A DNA stretch of 42,495 nucleotides from an uncultured Rhodospirillaceae bacterium (GCA_913044215.1 CAJWOT010000007.1:1-42495), one strand, 5' to 3'. Positions 27,842-37,963 are shown, counted from the stretch's first letter. Made by a program: numbers and translations. Notes: a model not told the origin generated them from the sequence alone.

Positions 27842-28507
27842 TTACTCATGCTCGGGATAGGGGATGCTGTCGGGGTCCATCGTGCGGCGGACGTAGTCCT
27901 GCACTTGCGGGCGGTAGATCTCCCACAGGTATCGCAGTTCGGTCAGCGGCGCACGGTCGAATTCGACGCGCAGATCGACGAGCGGAAACGAATATTCATC
28001 GACGACCAGTACCGCCGCCGATTTCAATAGGCGAAACTCACCGCCGGCTTCGTCTCCCGCCTCAAGCGCCAGGATCAAGCGTTCCGCCAGCGGATCAGCG
28101 GCGCTCGCCTCGAACGCTGCGACCATGGCCGCCGGGATTTGCTCGTTGCGAATGATATTGCCGGTGGCACAGCAGCAGTCACCTTCCGCACCCGCATGGA
28201 TAGAGCCAATCCGATCACCATGGAAGCACGCCGTACCACCATTCTTGTCAATGACCGCAAGCTGACGCCAGCCGATCGTCGGATCATTCACTGTCAGTTC
28301 AGCCACGGTCTCAGACGCACTTTTGCCCGCCTCCAACAGGTCGAGGCCGCGCGGTCCGAGCCGAGGATCGGTGCGATGCTGGGTACAAATGGCGCCAACA
28401 CCCGCACGGGCCCAAGGGACGCGACAACCCACGCCAATACTCGATGTTGTAACTGCCGCACCGAACATACCTGTCCGATTGCACTTTCCCACCAGCGAAA
28501 ATGTCAT
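27842..28507 (-). CDS. DUF1028 domain protein
   Basis: MTFSLVGKCNRTGMFGAAVTTSSIGVGCRVPWARAGVGAICTQHRTDPRLGPRGLDLL; ATGNII. Confidence 0.9.
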   Translation of the reverse strand: MTFSLVGKCNRTGMFGAAVTTSSIGVGCRVPWARAGVGAICTQHRTDPRLGPRGLDLLEAGKSASETVAELTVNDPTIGWRQLAVIDKNGGTACFHGDRIGSIHAGAEGDCCCATGNIIRNEQIPAAMVAAFEASAADPLAERLILALEAGDEAGGEFRLLKSAAVLVVDEYSFPLVDLRVEFDRAPLTELRYLWEIYRPQVQDYVRRTMDPDSIPYPEHE

Positions 28508-28751
28508 ACTCGTCTCCCCGACCTAAAGAGGAAACGGTATCACACCGGTTTCCCGCTTGGCACGGCGGCGTTGCTTTTTGTTCGAACCAAGTTTAAAACC
28601 GCGCCTCATCAACTTTCGGTGGCAGTCATGTCAGGCATCACAAATGCTATGTGTCCGGTCTCCGCTGCGACTCTGTCGAGTCTCGGCTCCGGCACCCATG
28701 ACCAGAACATCTCCACCTTACGGGCCGAAATGTTGATGTAATCGCACAACC

Positions 28752-28777
28752 GCCGGCTCCGAACCTTCGGGGCCGGC
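28752..28777. other. Strong intergenic hairpin, 11-bp stem, 4-nt loop
   Basis: GCCGGCTCCGA-ACCT-TCGGGGCCGGC (one T-G pair); no following U-tract. Confidence 0.6.
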
Positions 28778-28849
28778 TGCACCATGTCTTGAACATTCCC
28801 GTTGCAGGCGCCCTCCGTCCAGAGCCGAACAGGCTATGGAGGAATCGCC

Positions 28850-28918
28850 ATGCATTTGAAGACCAATAGCAACAGCCCCGTCCCCGTCCAAATCGGCGCG
28901 AACGCCGTGCAACAGTGA
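28850..28918 (+). CDS. Candidate 22-aa small ORF/leader peptide upstream of MFS gene
   Basis: GGAGGAATCGCC-ATG; MHLKTNSNSPVPVQIGANAVQQ*; 13 nt before the MFS ATG. Confidence 0.4.
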   Translation: MHLKTNSNSPVPVQIGANAVQQ

Positions 28919-28931
28919 CAGGAAGGGCGCG

Positions 28932-30125
28932 ATGCAGTCCGAATGCATTGCTGACGCCACTTTCCCAGTCGGCCGCAACATTGCGTTACTGAATGGGTTT
29001 TCGGCTGCACGGTCGGCGCTTTTTCTACTGCCCGTACTAGTACCGTATTTCGGCGACCATGTCGGTCTCAGCTTCCGCGAAACACTGCTGACCGAGGCCG
29101 CATTCGCCGCAACGATGGTACTGACCGAGGTGCCCTCCGGTTGGCTCGCGGACCATTGGCGGCGCAAGAACGTACTGGTGTTGGGTGCGGCACTATGGGC
29201 AGCTGGATGTCTCTGTTTCTGGGCCGCCGGCGGATTTGCGGCCGTCGTCGTCGGGCAGGTGCTGATGGGACTTGCGGCGAGCCTGCAGTCCGGCGCCGAC
29301 TCCGCACTACTTTATGACAGCCTGCTTTGCACGGGCGCACAGTCGCGCTACCTGCCCTCAGAATCTCGGCGCCACAGCATCGCGATGGTTTCGCTCGCGA
29401 CGGCGTCTGCCTTGGCCGGCCCGCTCTATGCCTGGGATGTCGACGCGATCTTCGCACTGAGCACGATGGCCTATCTTTTGTCCGGGATTTGCGCCTTAGC
29501 TCTCGTGGAACCGCCGCGGCATCGTGTGTATCGAGGCCGGTTCGATCTCTCCGCGATGATACAGGTGGTGCTGCAGGAGTGCCGATATAACCGTGTCGTT
29601 CTATGGGTGGTGCTGTTCGCCGGTGATCTAATGGCCGCGACCAAGGCATCCGTGTGGACGCAGCAGGCCTATTTGCTGCTGCTCGAGGTCGATCTGTTCT
29701 GGTTCGGTCCGATCACCGCAGCGGCTTTACTGGTCGGCGGTCTCGTCAGTCTGTTTGGGCCGTCGATCGATCGATCCATCGGCGCTCGTGCGGCGCTCGG
29801 CATCGTCGTCGCCGGTGTCGTAGCCGGCTTCGTGCCCGGCGGCAGCTTACCAAGTACTTGGATGGTGCCGATCCTGTTCGTCGCCTTCGCGGCCTATGGC
29901 ATCGCCGACCCGGCCCTCAAGGCGCTGGTCAACGATCGGGTGTCCTCGGACCGGCGCGCGACGATCCTGTCGGTCTTGAGCCTGGTACCGCAGTTGACCT
30001 TCGTCGGTTTGAGTCCCTTCGTCGGCCGGATCGTCGACGACCGTGGTGCCGATAGCGGGTATCTCTTTCTGGCCGGTTTCGCGGCGATATCGGCCGGGGC
30101 AGCCTGGTACGGTCTCGCACGATAG
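28932..30125 (+). CDS. MFS transporter
   Basis: VLTEVPSGWLADHWRRKNVLVLGAALWAAGCLCFW; about 12 TM segments; SD GGAAGGG. Confidence 0.88.
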   Translation: MQSECIADATFPVGRNIALLNGFSAARSALFLLPVLVPYFGDHVGLSFRETLLTEAAFAATMVLTEVPSGWLADHWRRKNVLVLGAALWAAGCLCFWAAGGFAAVVVGQVLMGLAASLQSGADSALLYDSLLCTGAQSRYLPSESRRHSIAMVSLATASALAGPLYAWDVDAIFALSTMAYLLSGICALALVEPPRHRVYRGRFDLSAMIQVVLQECRYNRVVLWVVLFAGDLMAATKASVWTQQAYLLLLEVDLFWFGPITAAALLVGGLVSLFGPSIDRSIGARAALGIVVAGVVAGFVPGGSLPSTWMVPILFVAFAAYGIADPALKALVNDRVSSDRRATILSVLSLVPQLTFVGLSPFVGRIVDDRGADSGYLFLAGFAAISAGAAWYGLAR

Positions 30126-30135
30126 TTGAAATCCG

Positions 30136-31107
30136 CTAGGGCGTGACGATGAGTTTGCCGTGCGCCTTGCGGTCGGTCAGAAGCTTGATGGCGTCGATCG
30201 TCTTTTCCAGCGGCAAGGTATGCGTCACGAGAGGTTTGAGCTGTCCCGCGTTGTGCCAGTCGATCAGGGCTTTGGCAGACGTCTCGAGCTTCTCCGGCGC
30301 ATACCAGCGGAAATAACGCAGTGAGGAGCCCAATACGGCGCGGTGTTTGACCAAGATGCGGTTGGCCGAAATTTTTTGCAGCCCACCGGCAAACCCGATG
30401 ACCAAATAACGACCGCCCCAGCCGGTGGAAGAAAAGGCCGGGTCGAACAATTCGCCGCCGACCGGATCGTAGACGACGTCGACACCCTTACCGTCGGTGA
30501 GCGCCATCACGCGCGCTTTCAAATCCTCGCTCGTGTAGTTGATCCCTTCGTCGGCGCCCCGGCTCTTCGCGGCGGCGAGTTTCTCCTCGGAACTCGCCCC
30601 GGCGATCACACGCGCGCCCATCGCCTTGCCAATCTCCACAGCCGTCAGGCCGACACCGCCGGCGGCGCCCAGCACTAGCATGGTTTCACCCGCCATGAGC
30701 CGCGCTTGCCACCGGATCGCCACATCGCTGGACAGGTAGGAAACGGGAAACGCGCCCCCTTCCTCGAAGCTCATTTCGTTCGGCATCGGGAAAGCATCGG
30801 TCGCTGCCGTCACCGCCTGCTCCGCACATCCACCATAGGCGAGCAACGCCATCACCCGGTCGCCGGGCTTGAACCGGGTCACACCTTCGCCACAGGCGGC
30901 GACGACTCCGGCGCCTTCCAGTCCGGGACTGAACGGCAGGTCTGGTTTGGTTTGGTAGTTACCGGCAACCATGATCGAGTCGGCGAAGTTCACACCAGTC
31001 GCCTTCACGTCGAACAATATCTCACCGGGTCCCGGCGTCGGCGCGGGCACCTCTTCCAGGACAAGATCTTCCACCGGCCCCCAGGCCTTGCAAACGATCG
31101 CACGCAC
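30136..31107 (-). CDS. NADPH:quinone oxidoreductase-like zinc-type alcohol dehydrogenase (MDR family)
   Basis: VRAIVCKAWGPVEDLVLEEVPAPTPGPGEILFDVKATGVNFAD; VLGAAGGVGLTAVEIGKAMGARVIAGASS; GTG start at 31107 preferred. Confidence 0.92.
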   Translation of the reverse strand: MRAIVCKAWGPVEDLVLEEVPAPTPGPGEILFDVKATGVNFADSIMVAGNYQTKPDLPFSPGLEGAGVVAACGEGVTRFKPGDRVMALLAYGGCAEQAVTAATDAFPMPNEMSFEEGGAFPVSYLSSDVAIRWQARLMAGETMLVLGAAGGVGLTAVEIGKAMGARVIAGASSEEKLAAAKSRGADEGINYTSEDLKARVMALTDGKGVDVVYDPVGGELFDPAFSSTGWGGRYLVIGFAGGLQKISANRILVKHRAVLGSSLRYFRWYAPEKLETSAKALIDWHNAGQLKPLVTHTLPLEKTIDAIKLLTDRKAHGKLIVTP

Positions 31108-31254
31108 CAAATCATCTCCAGCTGTGATTTCGCCAGCTCGAAATCTAGAACCAGACGTCATTCATACGTAGGGAAATTTGCACGGTGCCTATGGTTAAGG
31201 CTACTGTTTGACGCAACGCTTACGTGCCTACTCCACTATTGGAAGGAATCGACG

Positions 31255-32475
31255 ATGAAAGACGGATTGCGTTTTGTAGATTGCGATATGCATATCATGG
31301 AACCGGTAGACCTGTTTGACCGGTATCTCGACAAGAAGTTCCGCGACCGGGTTACGCTTCCGGTGGATGCGAAAGGACAATACAAGCGCGGCATGGTTAT
31401 CATCGATGGCCAACCGACGAGCTACGATGCCCTGACCCAGGAACATCGCAAGCCGAAGAAGGGCCGCGAGAAAGCTGAACTCTCCTCGCAACCGCTATCG
31501 GGCTCTCGGATGGCGGATAGCGGCCGTCTCGACTTCGCACAGGAACGCAACTACGACGCCGTGGCGCAGGTGATGGGTATGGAGTTGGAGGGCATCGATA
31601 TCGCTGTCCTGTTTCCGACCATGGGCCTTAGTCTGTTGGCGCGCGACAACATGGATCCGCAACTCTCTTTGGCCTTGGCCCAGGCCTACAACAATTGGAT
31701 GTACGAGTTCTGTCAGTACAGCCCGGACCAGCTCAAATTTGCGGCGATGCTGCCTGTGCACGACGTGAACTTGGCCTGCCAGGAACTCGTTCGTTGCGTG
31801 ACCGAACTCGGCGCCACCGGCTCATTCGTACGACCAAATGTCGTAAATGGCCGGTTTTGGCATTCGAACTATTGGAATCCGCTGTTCGATATGCACGAGC
31901 AACTCGATGTCAGCATGGGTTTCCACGAAGGCACCGGCGCAGCGAACTCCTACATGAACACGCTTTATGGCGAGAATCGTTTCTACAGGCATGTGGCGAG
32001 CCACTGGATCGAGATGCAGCAATGCATGATCGCCATGCTCATCGCCGGCGTCTTCGAGTTCTATCCGAAACTCCGCGTAGGCTATCTCGAGGCGCAGAAT
32101 TCCTGGGTCCCGGGTATCCTCACACGGATCGAATGGGACTATCCGCAATATCGCGACAGCCATGCGCCGTACCTGTCCCTGACACCGAAAGAATATTTCC
32201 AGCGCAATTGCTGGGCCGCGGTCGAAGGCAGTGAGCCGGAAATCGAAGCCACGGCGAGCCTGATTGGCGCCGACCGGATGTGCATCTCAACCGACTATCC
32301 GCACTTCGATTCGAATTTCCCGAACGTCGCGAACAACCTGCTGGACAATGTGAAGCGGGAAACCGCAGCAGCGATCTTCATGGGCGGTGCGCATCTGCAC
32401 AATTTCACCGACGAAGATTTCGCCAAGGCCGACATGGCCATGGAAGAGAAGCAGAAAGCGATGGCCGCGGAATAA
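31255..32475 (+). CDS. Amidohydrolase family protein (ACMSD-like)
   Basis: VDCDMHIMEPVDLFDRYLD; MGFHEGTGAANSYM; RMCISTDYPHFDSNFPN; SD GGAAGGA. Confidence 0.92.
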   Translation: MKDGLRFVDCDMHIMEPVDLFDRYLDKKFRDRVTLPVDAKGQYKRGMVIIDGQPTSYDALTQEHRKPKKGREKAELSSQPLSGSRMADSGRLDFAQERNYDAVAQVMGMELEGIDIAVLFPTMGLSLLARDNMDPQLSLALAQAYNNWMYEFCQYSPDQLKFAAMLPVHDVNLACQELVRCVTELGATGSFVRPNVVNGRFWHSNYWNPLFDMHEQLDVSMGFHEGTGAANSYMNTLYGENRFYRHVASHWIEMQQCMIAMLIAGVFEFYPKLRVGYLEAQNSWVPGILTRIEWDYPQYRDSHAPYLSLTPKEYFQRNCWAAVEGSEPEIEATASLIGADRMCISTDYPHFDSNFPNVANNLLDNVKRETAAAIFMGGAHLHNFTDEDFAKADMAMEEKQKAMAAE

Positions 32476-32495
32476 CGGGGCCAGATCTAAAATTT

Positions 32496-32529
32496 CGGCG
32501 CGGCACCCTAACGGGTCCGCGCCGTTTTT
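32496..32529 (+). terminator. Rho-independent terminator between convergent genes
   Basis: CGGCGCGG-C-ACCC-TAAC-GGGT-CCGCGCCG followed by TTTTT. Confidence 0.85.
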
Positions 32530-32539
32530 GCTGAGGTTC

Positions 32540-33259
32540 CTACTTCAAGTTCGCGTCGAGAAACCCGAGCAGTTTGTCCCAGGCATCGTCGGACGCCTCC
32601 CGGCGATAGCGTTCGTCATTGCAGAAATCCTGAAAGCCATGGCCGGCACCGTCGTAACGGTGGAATTCATGCGCCACGCCCGCCTTTGTCAGCGCCGCGT
32701 CAAGGTCGTCGACATCCGCCGGTGAAGGATTGGCATCTTCGTTGCCGAAAATGCCCATGACGGGGCAGGCCATGCGACCGCAGAGATCGATTGGGGCGAT
32801 GGCGCCATCGCCCATACCGAGTTTGATCCTTCCGCCATAGAGCGTCACCAATGCCTTGTACTGATCGTTGTGGCAGGCGTGCAGCCATGATAGGCGGCCG
32901 CCCCAACAATGCCCCATGATTCCGATCCGGCTCTCGTCGACTTTGTCTGAACGCACCAGCATGTCGAACGCGGCGTTATAGTCCGCAACAGCGCGGTCGT
33001 CCCTGAACTCCTCGCGCTTGACCGCGATATCTTCTTCCGGGTCCCACCAGTGAAAAACGTACGGCGTCACCGACGCATAACCCGCCTTTGCGAGCCGCTC
33101 ACCAACATCGATGGTGAAGGGATCCTTTTCGAGACCTTCATGCGCGATCGGCAGGTGCTGTGCGACGACAATACCGGGGAACGGCCCCGGCCCCTCAGGG
33201 GCGAAGGAAAGAACTTCCATCGGACTGCCTTGGATATCGACGGTGCGTTTCTCGTACAT
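32540..33259 (-). CDS. Dienelactone hydrolase family protein
   Basis: PGIVVAQHLPIAHEGL; nucleophile IGIMGHCWGGRLSWL; HRYDGAGHGFQDF. Confidence 0.93.
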   Translation of the reverse strand: MYEKRTVDIQGSPMEVLSFAPEGPGPFPGIVVAQHLPIAHEGLEKDPFTIDVGERLAKAGYASVTPYVFHWWDPEEDIAVKREEFRDDRAVADYNAAFDMLVRSDKVDESRIGIMGHCWGGRLSWLHACHNDQYKALVTLYGGRIKLGMGDGAIAPIDLCGRMACPVMGIFGNEDANPSPADVDDLDAALTKAGVAHEFHRYDGAGHGFQDFCNDERYRREASDDAWDKLLGFLDANLK

Positions 33260-33280
33260 GGTTGAATCCTTGCGCAACCC

Positions 33281-34330
33281 TTATTGGAAATGCGGTCTGA
33301 CCTGCTCGGCAAATACCCGCATATAATGAATCTGACGATCGAGGTCGCCGCGTTCGGTGCTGAACCAAATCTTATCCGCACCCACTTCGGCCAGGGATCC
33401 GATCCGTTCGATCCAATCACCCACATCGCCCGCGAGCGCATATCGCTCCAGCGCATAGTCCGTCAGGCCCAGCTCCGACATCCGCTTGGGATTACGGCCT
33501 GCCTCCAGCACATGATCATAGAGTTCGTAGCCATCGACATATTCCTGAATCTTATCGCGGAACTGGCCCGGCACGTTTTTGTTGTCGAGGCCAAACCGCA
33601 TGGAGTGATTCAAGATTGACGACACCGAAGCATGAATCGCTTCAACCGCCCGTTCGCTATCCTCATCCAAAGAAGACCGGGTCGTAAACCAAACGTCGAC
33701 ATCGTCAGGATTGCGCCCTTCCGACTCCGCACCGGCGCGAACCCGCGCGATGGTATCACTGACGACCGGCGGCAGGACACCGGTTCCGGCGATGACTCCA
33801 TTGAAGATGCGGCCGCCGAGATGCAACGTTTTAGGACCTTCCGCACAGAATGTGATCGGGACATTTTTCTTAACGGTCTCTTCGTGCCAGCGCACCCGTT
33901 GCGGGCGGCCGTCATAGGTCGCCTCGCCATTGGCCAGCAGTCCGCGAATACAAGTCACATAGTCTTCGATTCGCGCGCGGGTCGCAGCCTTCATGCCAAT
34001 GTTGTAGACCGCGCTGTCCCCGCTCGCGATGTCCATGAAAGCGCGGCCCTCTGTCATCGCATCGATTGAGGCGAGGAAGCCCGCCATGATCTGCGGCTCG
34101 CGTGTCAGCGGATTCGTCGGATGCAAACCGACCAAGGCGTTCTTCGCCACTTGCGCGATCAGCGTTGCCCGAACGTATGCGTCGCCACCGATGAACGTCG
34201 TGTCGTAAGTGCCGATCATTTCGACGCCGCAATCATCGATGATGCGGATCAGCTCGGCGAATTTCTCCAAATCGGCGCGATGCGGGAACGGCGCGCCGCC
34301 GGACACCATCACCCCAAATCGTACTTTCAT
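33281..34330 (-). CDS. LLM class flavin-dependent oxidoreductase
   Basis: MKVRFGVMVSGGAPFPHR...NPLTREPQIMAGFLASIDAMTEGRAFMDIASGDSAVYNIG. Confidence 0.9.
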   Translation of the reverse strand: MKVRFGVMVSGGAPFPHRADLEKFAELIRIIDDCGVEMIGTYDTTFIGGDAYVRATLIAQVAKNALVGLHPTNPLTREPQIMAGFLASIDAMTEGRAFMDIASGDSAVYNIGMKAATRARIEDYVTCIRGLLANGEATYDGRPQRVRWHEETVKKNVPITFCAEGPKTLHLGGRIFNGVIAGTGVLPPVVSDTIARVRAGAESEGRNPDDVDVWFTTRSSLDEDSERAVEAIHASVSSILNHSMRFGLDNKNVPGQFRDKIQEYVDGYELYDHVLEAGRNPKRMSELGLTDYALERYALAGDVGDWIERIGSLAEVGADKIWFSTERGDLDRQIHYMRVFAEQVRPHFQ

Positions 34331-34420
34331 GCGGCCCCTCCCCCGACAAGATTGCCAGCGCTTGCGGCAACCTTAGAATGTCCCAGTGGAACCATAATAC
34401 AGGCGAGAGGGCACGACAAA

Positions 34421-35371
34421 ATGGCCGATACGTTCATTGAAAACGGCAAGGAACTACATCCGGACATGAAACATCTGATCGACGCGCGTGCCACCGCCGG
34501 TCCGGCGGTGACGATCGCTGAACAGCGCACCGCCTGGACCAAATACAGCGCCGCGATGTCCGAACCGCACCCGGATGATATGACCGTCGACGACCGCACG
34601 CTCGCCTGCGGGCACGGTGGCGTGCTCGTTCGTGTCTACCGTCCCGCCTCCGCCACAACAGCTGCACCCTGCATCATCTATTCCCATGGCGGTGGGTTCA
34701 TGAAGGGCGACCTGGACAGTTCCGACAATTTTGCCTGGGGACTATCGCAAGAAACTGCAGCGGTTGTGGTCAGCGTCGACTATCGACTGACACCGGAACA
34801 CCCCTTCCCGGCCGCGTTCGACGATGTTTACGGGGTCGTCTGCTACGTCGCCGAGCACCCCTCCGAATTTGGCGTGGATGCGTCGCGTATTGCTCTGTGC
34901 GGCGACAGTGCCGGCGGCAATCTATCGGCGGCCGCCTGCTTGAAGGCACGCGACGAAAACGGTCCAAAGATCGTTGCGCAGTCCCTCATCTATCCGGGCA
35001 CCGGACTAGACCAAAAGGGCGGATCCTATGATGAAAACGCCGAGGCACCCGGCCTGACAACCGCGGCGACCGAAAAATACCGGGATCTCTACATGACGCG
35101 GCCGGAAGATCATGAAAACCCCTATGCCCGTCCTGTCATCGCCGCCAATCACGCCGACCTGCCGCCCGCTTGGGTGCATACGGCACAGCATGACCCGATC
35201 CGCGACGATGGCAAAATCTATGCGGACAAGTTGCGCGACGCCGGCAACGACGTGTCGTATCGGTGCGCGGACCTGATGATCCATGGATTCTTGCGCGCCC
35301 GCGCACTCGGACCTGGCGGCCGCGCGGAATTTGAAGCGGCTGTCAATTGGCTCAAAGAGAAACTGGCTTAA
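34421..35371 (+). CDS. Alpha/beta hydrolase (HSL-like)
   Basis: YSHGGGFMKGDLDSSDNFA; SVDYRLTPEHPFPAAFDD; CGDSAGGNLSAA. Confidence 0.93.
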   Translation: MADTFIENGKELHPDMKHLIDARATAGPAVTIAEQRTAWTKYSAAMSEPHPDDMTVDDRTLACGHGGVLVRVYRPASATTAAPCIIYSHGGGFMKGDLDSSDNFAWGLSQETAAVVVSVDYRLTPEHPFPAAFDDVYGVVCYVAEHPSEFGVDASRIALCGDSAGGNLSAAACLKARDENGPKIVAQSLIYPGTGLDQKGGSYDENAEAPGLTTAATEKYRDLYMTRPEDHENPYARPVIAANHADLPPAWVHTAQHDPIRDDGKIYADKLRDAGNDVSYRCADLMIHGFLRARALGPGGRAEFEAAVNWLKEKLA

Positions 35372-36660
35372 CGCGCGTTCAGTTCGAGTTTTGAACCATC
35401 TGTGAACCGGGAAAGACGGAACGGCTCCAGGTCGAAACGCGATTTCCCGCCTGTGACCAACTCCGACATGATGAGACCGGTGGCCGCCCCCATGCCGAAG
35501 CCGTGGCCGGAAAATCCCGTAGCGATGTAATAGCCCTCCAGGTCATCGACACCGCTCCAGACCGGTATGGCATCCGGTGTCACCTCGATCATTCCGGCCC
35601 AGGTTTCCGCGATCTCCAACGAACCCAGTTGCGGGAAATTCTCCTGTGCCGCCGCCAGCACCTCACGTAACGTGCCAGGGTCGGGGACCGGATCGAGCAC
35701 CCGCGTCTTTTCGAATTCCGTAACGTCATCGCCCGACCAACTTCGCGGGCGCATCAATTCCTTGAAGAATTCGGCACCAATGCGCAGGCGCGGCTTCATG
35801 GAAGTCTGTAGTGCCGGTAAAAACTCACGGAAATACCGGAAAGCGTCCGGTGTAATCTGGAAATAGCTGCTGCCGGAGCGTGCGATCGTGTAGCCGCCAT
35901 CCTGTCGGCGACGCAGGGACGCGCCAGGGGAACCGATGCTGGTTTGCGAAATCAACGGCGCCGGTTTCGTGCGCAGCACGGATGCTTTCACTTTCAATTG
36001 CGGAAAAGCGTGGCCCAAATTGCCCGAAAAGAAGCTCGACCAGGCACCGGCCGCGCACACGACCGCCTGACAGGCGATCGCTCCTTTCTCCGTCACGACA
36101 CCGGACACTTTACCGGCAGCGCTCTCGACCGTTCGTACGGCGCATTCCGTCAGCACCGTGCCGCCCAGCCTCTCAACCGCCTTGGCCACGGCCGGCGCTG
36201 CCTTCGCCGGTTCTGCCCGGCCATCCGACGGTGTATAGAGACCACCTTTCCACTTTCGCCCCTCGCCGCCGGTCAGGTCGTCGACTTCATCCGGAGACAG
36301 CATCCGGCTGTCGAGCTGATAGTCCCGCGCATGCCCGAGCCATTCTTCGTAGTAGGCAAGATCGTCATCGGTCTTGGCGATGTACAAGGTACCGGCCTGA
36401 TGCCAACCAACATCCGTTTCGATTTCTTTCTCAAGACCTTCCCATATGCGAAGCGATTCGATGATGGCGGGAATTTCGCGATGGTCGCGGCCCTGCTTGC
36501 GCACCCAGCCCCAATTCCGCGAGGACTGCTCGCCGGCGACCCGACCCTTCTCGCACAACACGGTGGGGACGCCGCGTTTTGCGAGCTGATAGGCGGTCAT
36601 CGTCCCGGCAATTCCGGCACCGATAACCACGACCTCGGTCTGCTTTGGAAATTCGCTCAC
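35368..36660 (-). CDS. FAD-dependent (DadA-like) amine/amino-acid oxidoreductase
   Basis: VVVIGAGIAGTMTAYQLAKRGVPTVLCEKGRVAGEQSSRNWGWVRKQGRD; YYIATGFSGHGFGMGAATG; stop overlaps the convergent hydrolase gene. Confidence 0.93.
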   Translation of the reverse strand: MSEFPKQTEVVVIGAGIAGTMTAYQLAKRGVPTVLCEKGRVAGEQSSRNWGWVRKQGRDHREIPAIIESLRIWEGLEKEIETDVGWHQAGTLYIAKTDDDLAYYEEWLGHARDYQLDSRMLSPDEVDDLTGGEGRKWKGGLYTPSDGRAEPAKAAPAVAKAVERLGGTVLTECAVRTVESAAGKVSGVVTEKGAIACQAVVCAAGAWSSFFSGNLGHAFPQLKVKASVLRTKPAPLISQTSIGSPGASLRRRQDGGYTIARSGSSYFQITPDAFRYFREFLPALQTSMKPRLRIGAEFFKELMRPRSWSGDDVTEFEKTRVLDPVPDPGTLREVLAAAQENFPQLGSLEIAETWAGMIEVTPDAIPVWSGVDDLEGYYIATGFSGHGFGMGAATGLIMSELVTGGKSRFDLEPFRLSRFTDGSKLELNAR

Positions 36661-36916
36661 TGTCTGCCTCGTCGATTTCTGTGCTCGGCCACACCGTCGG
36701 ACACAGCCTCGGAGTTACTTCGCCTTTACACGATCCATGACCGTTTGCGGCTCGGTGCCCGTCAAACTTGAACCCGGAGCTATCCATAATGCGGGAAAGT
36801 GCGATAGAGGCAAAGCTACACATCGCCGCAGCGTTCTGGCCAACGCAACCGGATCTGGCAGAAAATGTCCGAATTATGTCATTACTGCCAATTCATGTTT
36901 ATGTGAATGTCCCGGT

Positions 36917-37941
36917 ATGTACATGCTGCCAAAGCCGCAAAGCGCCTCCCAATACGAGGTCACGCCCCGAAGCATCGCTATGCTGTGCTTCGAGAATGCA
37001 CAGGGGATCGATGTCACGGGGCCGCTTTCCGTATTTGCGACTGCCGCCGACCTACTTGATCCGGCACCGTCCCGCGCCCACACGCAGCTTGTCGTGGCGC
37101 CGAGCGCATCACCTCTTTCGATCTCCTGCGGCCTGACGATCCTACCTGACGCTCCGTTCGAGACGGTGAACTTGGCCGAGATCGATACACTTATCGTCGC
37201 CGGCGGTTACGGCGTGCGTGAGGCGCTGGCGAACAGGGCATTGATCGACTGGCTCAAGGGGGCTGTGTGTCAGGTTCGTCGAACCGCTTCTGTCTGCACC
37301 GGTGCCTATCTGCTTGCTGAAGCCGGTGTGCTGGATGGCAAACGAGCGACGACCCATTGGCGACACTGCCAGGCCTTCGCCGACGCCTACCCCAAGGTTG
37401 ACGTCGAACCTGACGCAATTCACGTCAGAGACGGAAACATATACAGCTCCGCCGGCGTAACCGCCGGCATGGACCTGGCACTGGCTCTTGTAGAGGCGGA
37501 TTACGACCGAACGCTCGCGTTAGAAGCCGCTCGAAATATGGTCATATTCTTGAAGCGGCCCGGCGGGCAATCACAATTCAGCGCCGCCTTGGCGGCACAG
37601 GATGAGGAAGAGGGGCCGCTCGGCAAATTACAGCTCTGGATTTTGGATAATTTGGATGCCGATTTGAGCGTTCCCAGCTTGGCCGACCGAGTCGCGATGA
37701 GTCCGCGCAACTTCGCCCGGGTATTCGCCCGGCGCACCGGAACCACGCCGGCGAAATTTGTCGAAGCGGCGGACTCGAATCAAGCCGTCGCCGGCTCGAG
37801 GATACCAACTCACCGGTCGACGGCATTGCGCAGGACTGTGGCTTCGGCAACGCTGAACGTCTGCGTAAGGCTTTTCAACGCCGATTTCGCATTACGCCAC
37901 AGGATTATCGCCGCCGCTTTCGCGTTTTGGCCGCGGACTAA
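36917..37941 (+). pseudogene. GlxA-family transcriptional regulator (DJ-1/PfpI + AraC HTH) with 1-nt frameshift inside the HTH domain
   Basis: VTPRSIAMLCFENAQGIDVTGPLSVF; SVCTGAYLLAEAGVLDGKRATTHWRHC; SVPSLADRVAMSPRNFARVFARRTGTTPAKFVEAA // LESSRRRLEDTNSPVDGIAQDCGFGNAERLRKAFQRRFRITPQDYRRRF*. Confidence 0.9.
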
Positions 37942-37963
37942 CGCATAACAAAGGGAGAAACTG

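Noticed and set aside
21197-37941. Programmed ribosomal frameshifting in GNAT, DUF1801 and GlxA genes
   Set aside because: No canonical slippery heptamer plus pseudoknot was evident, and all three are net one-base losses at G/C runs, which fits sequencing error or mutation better.
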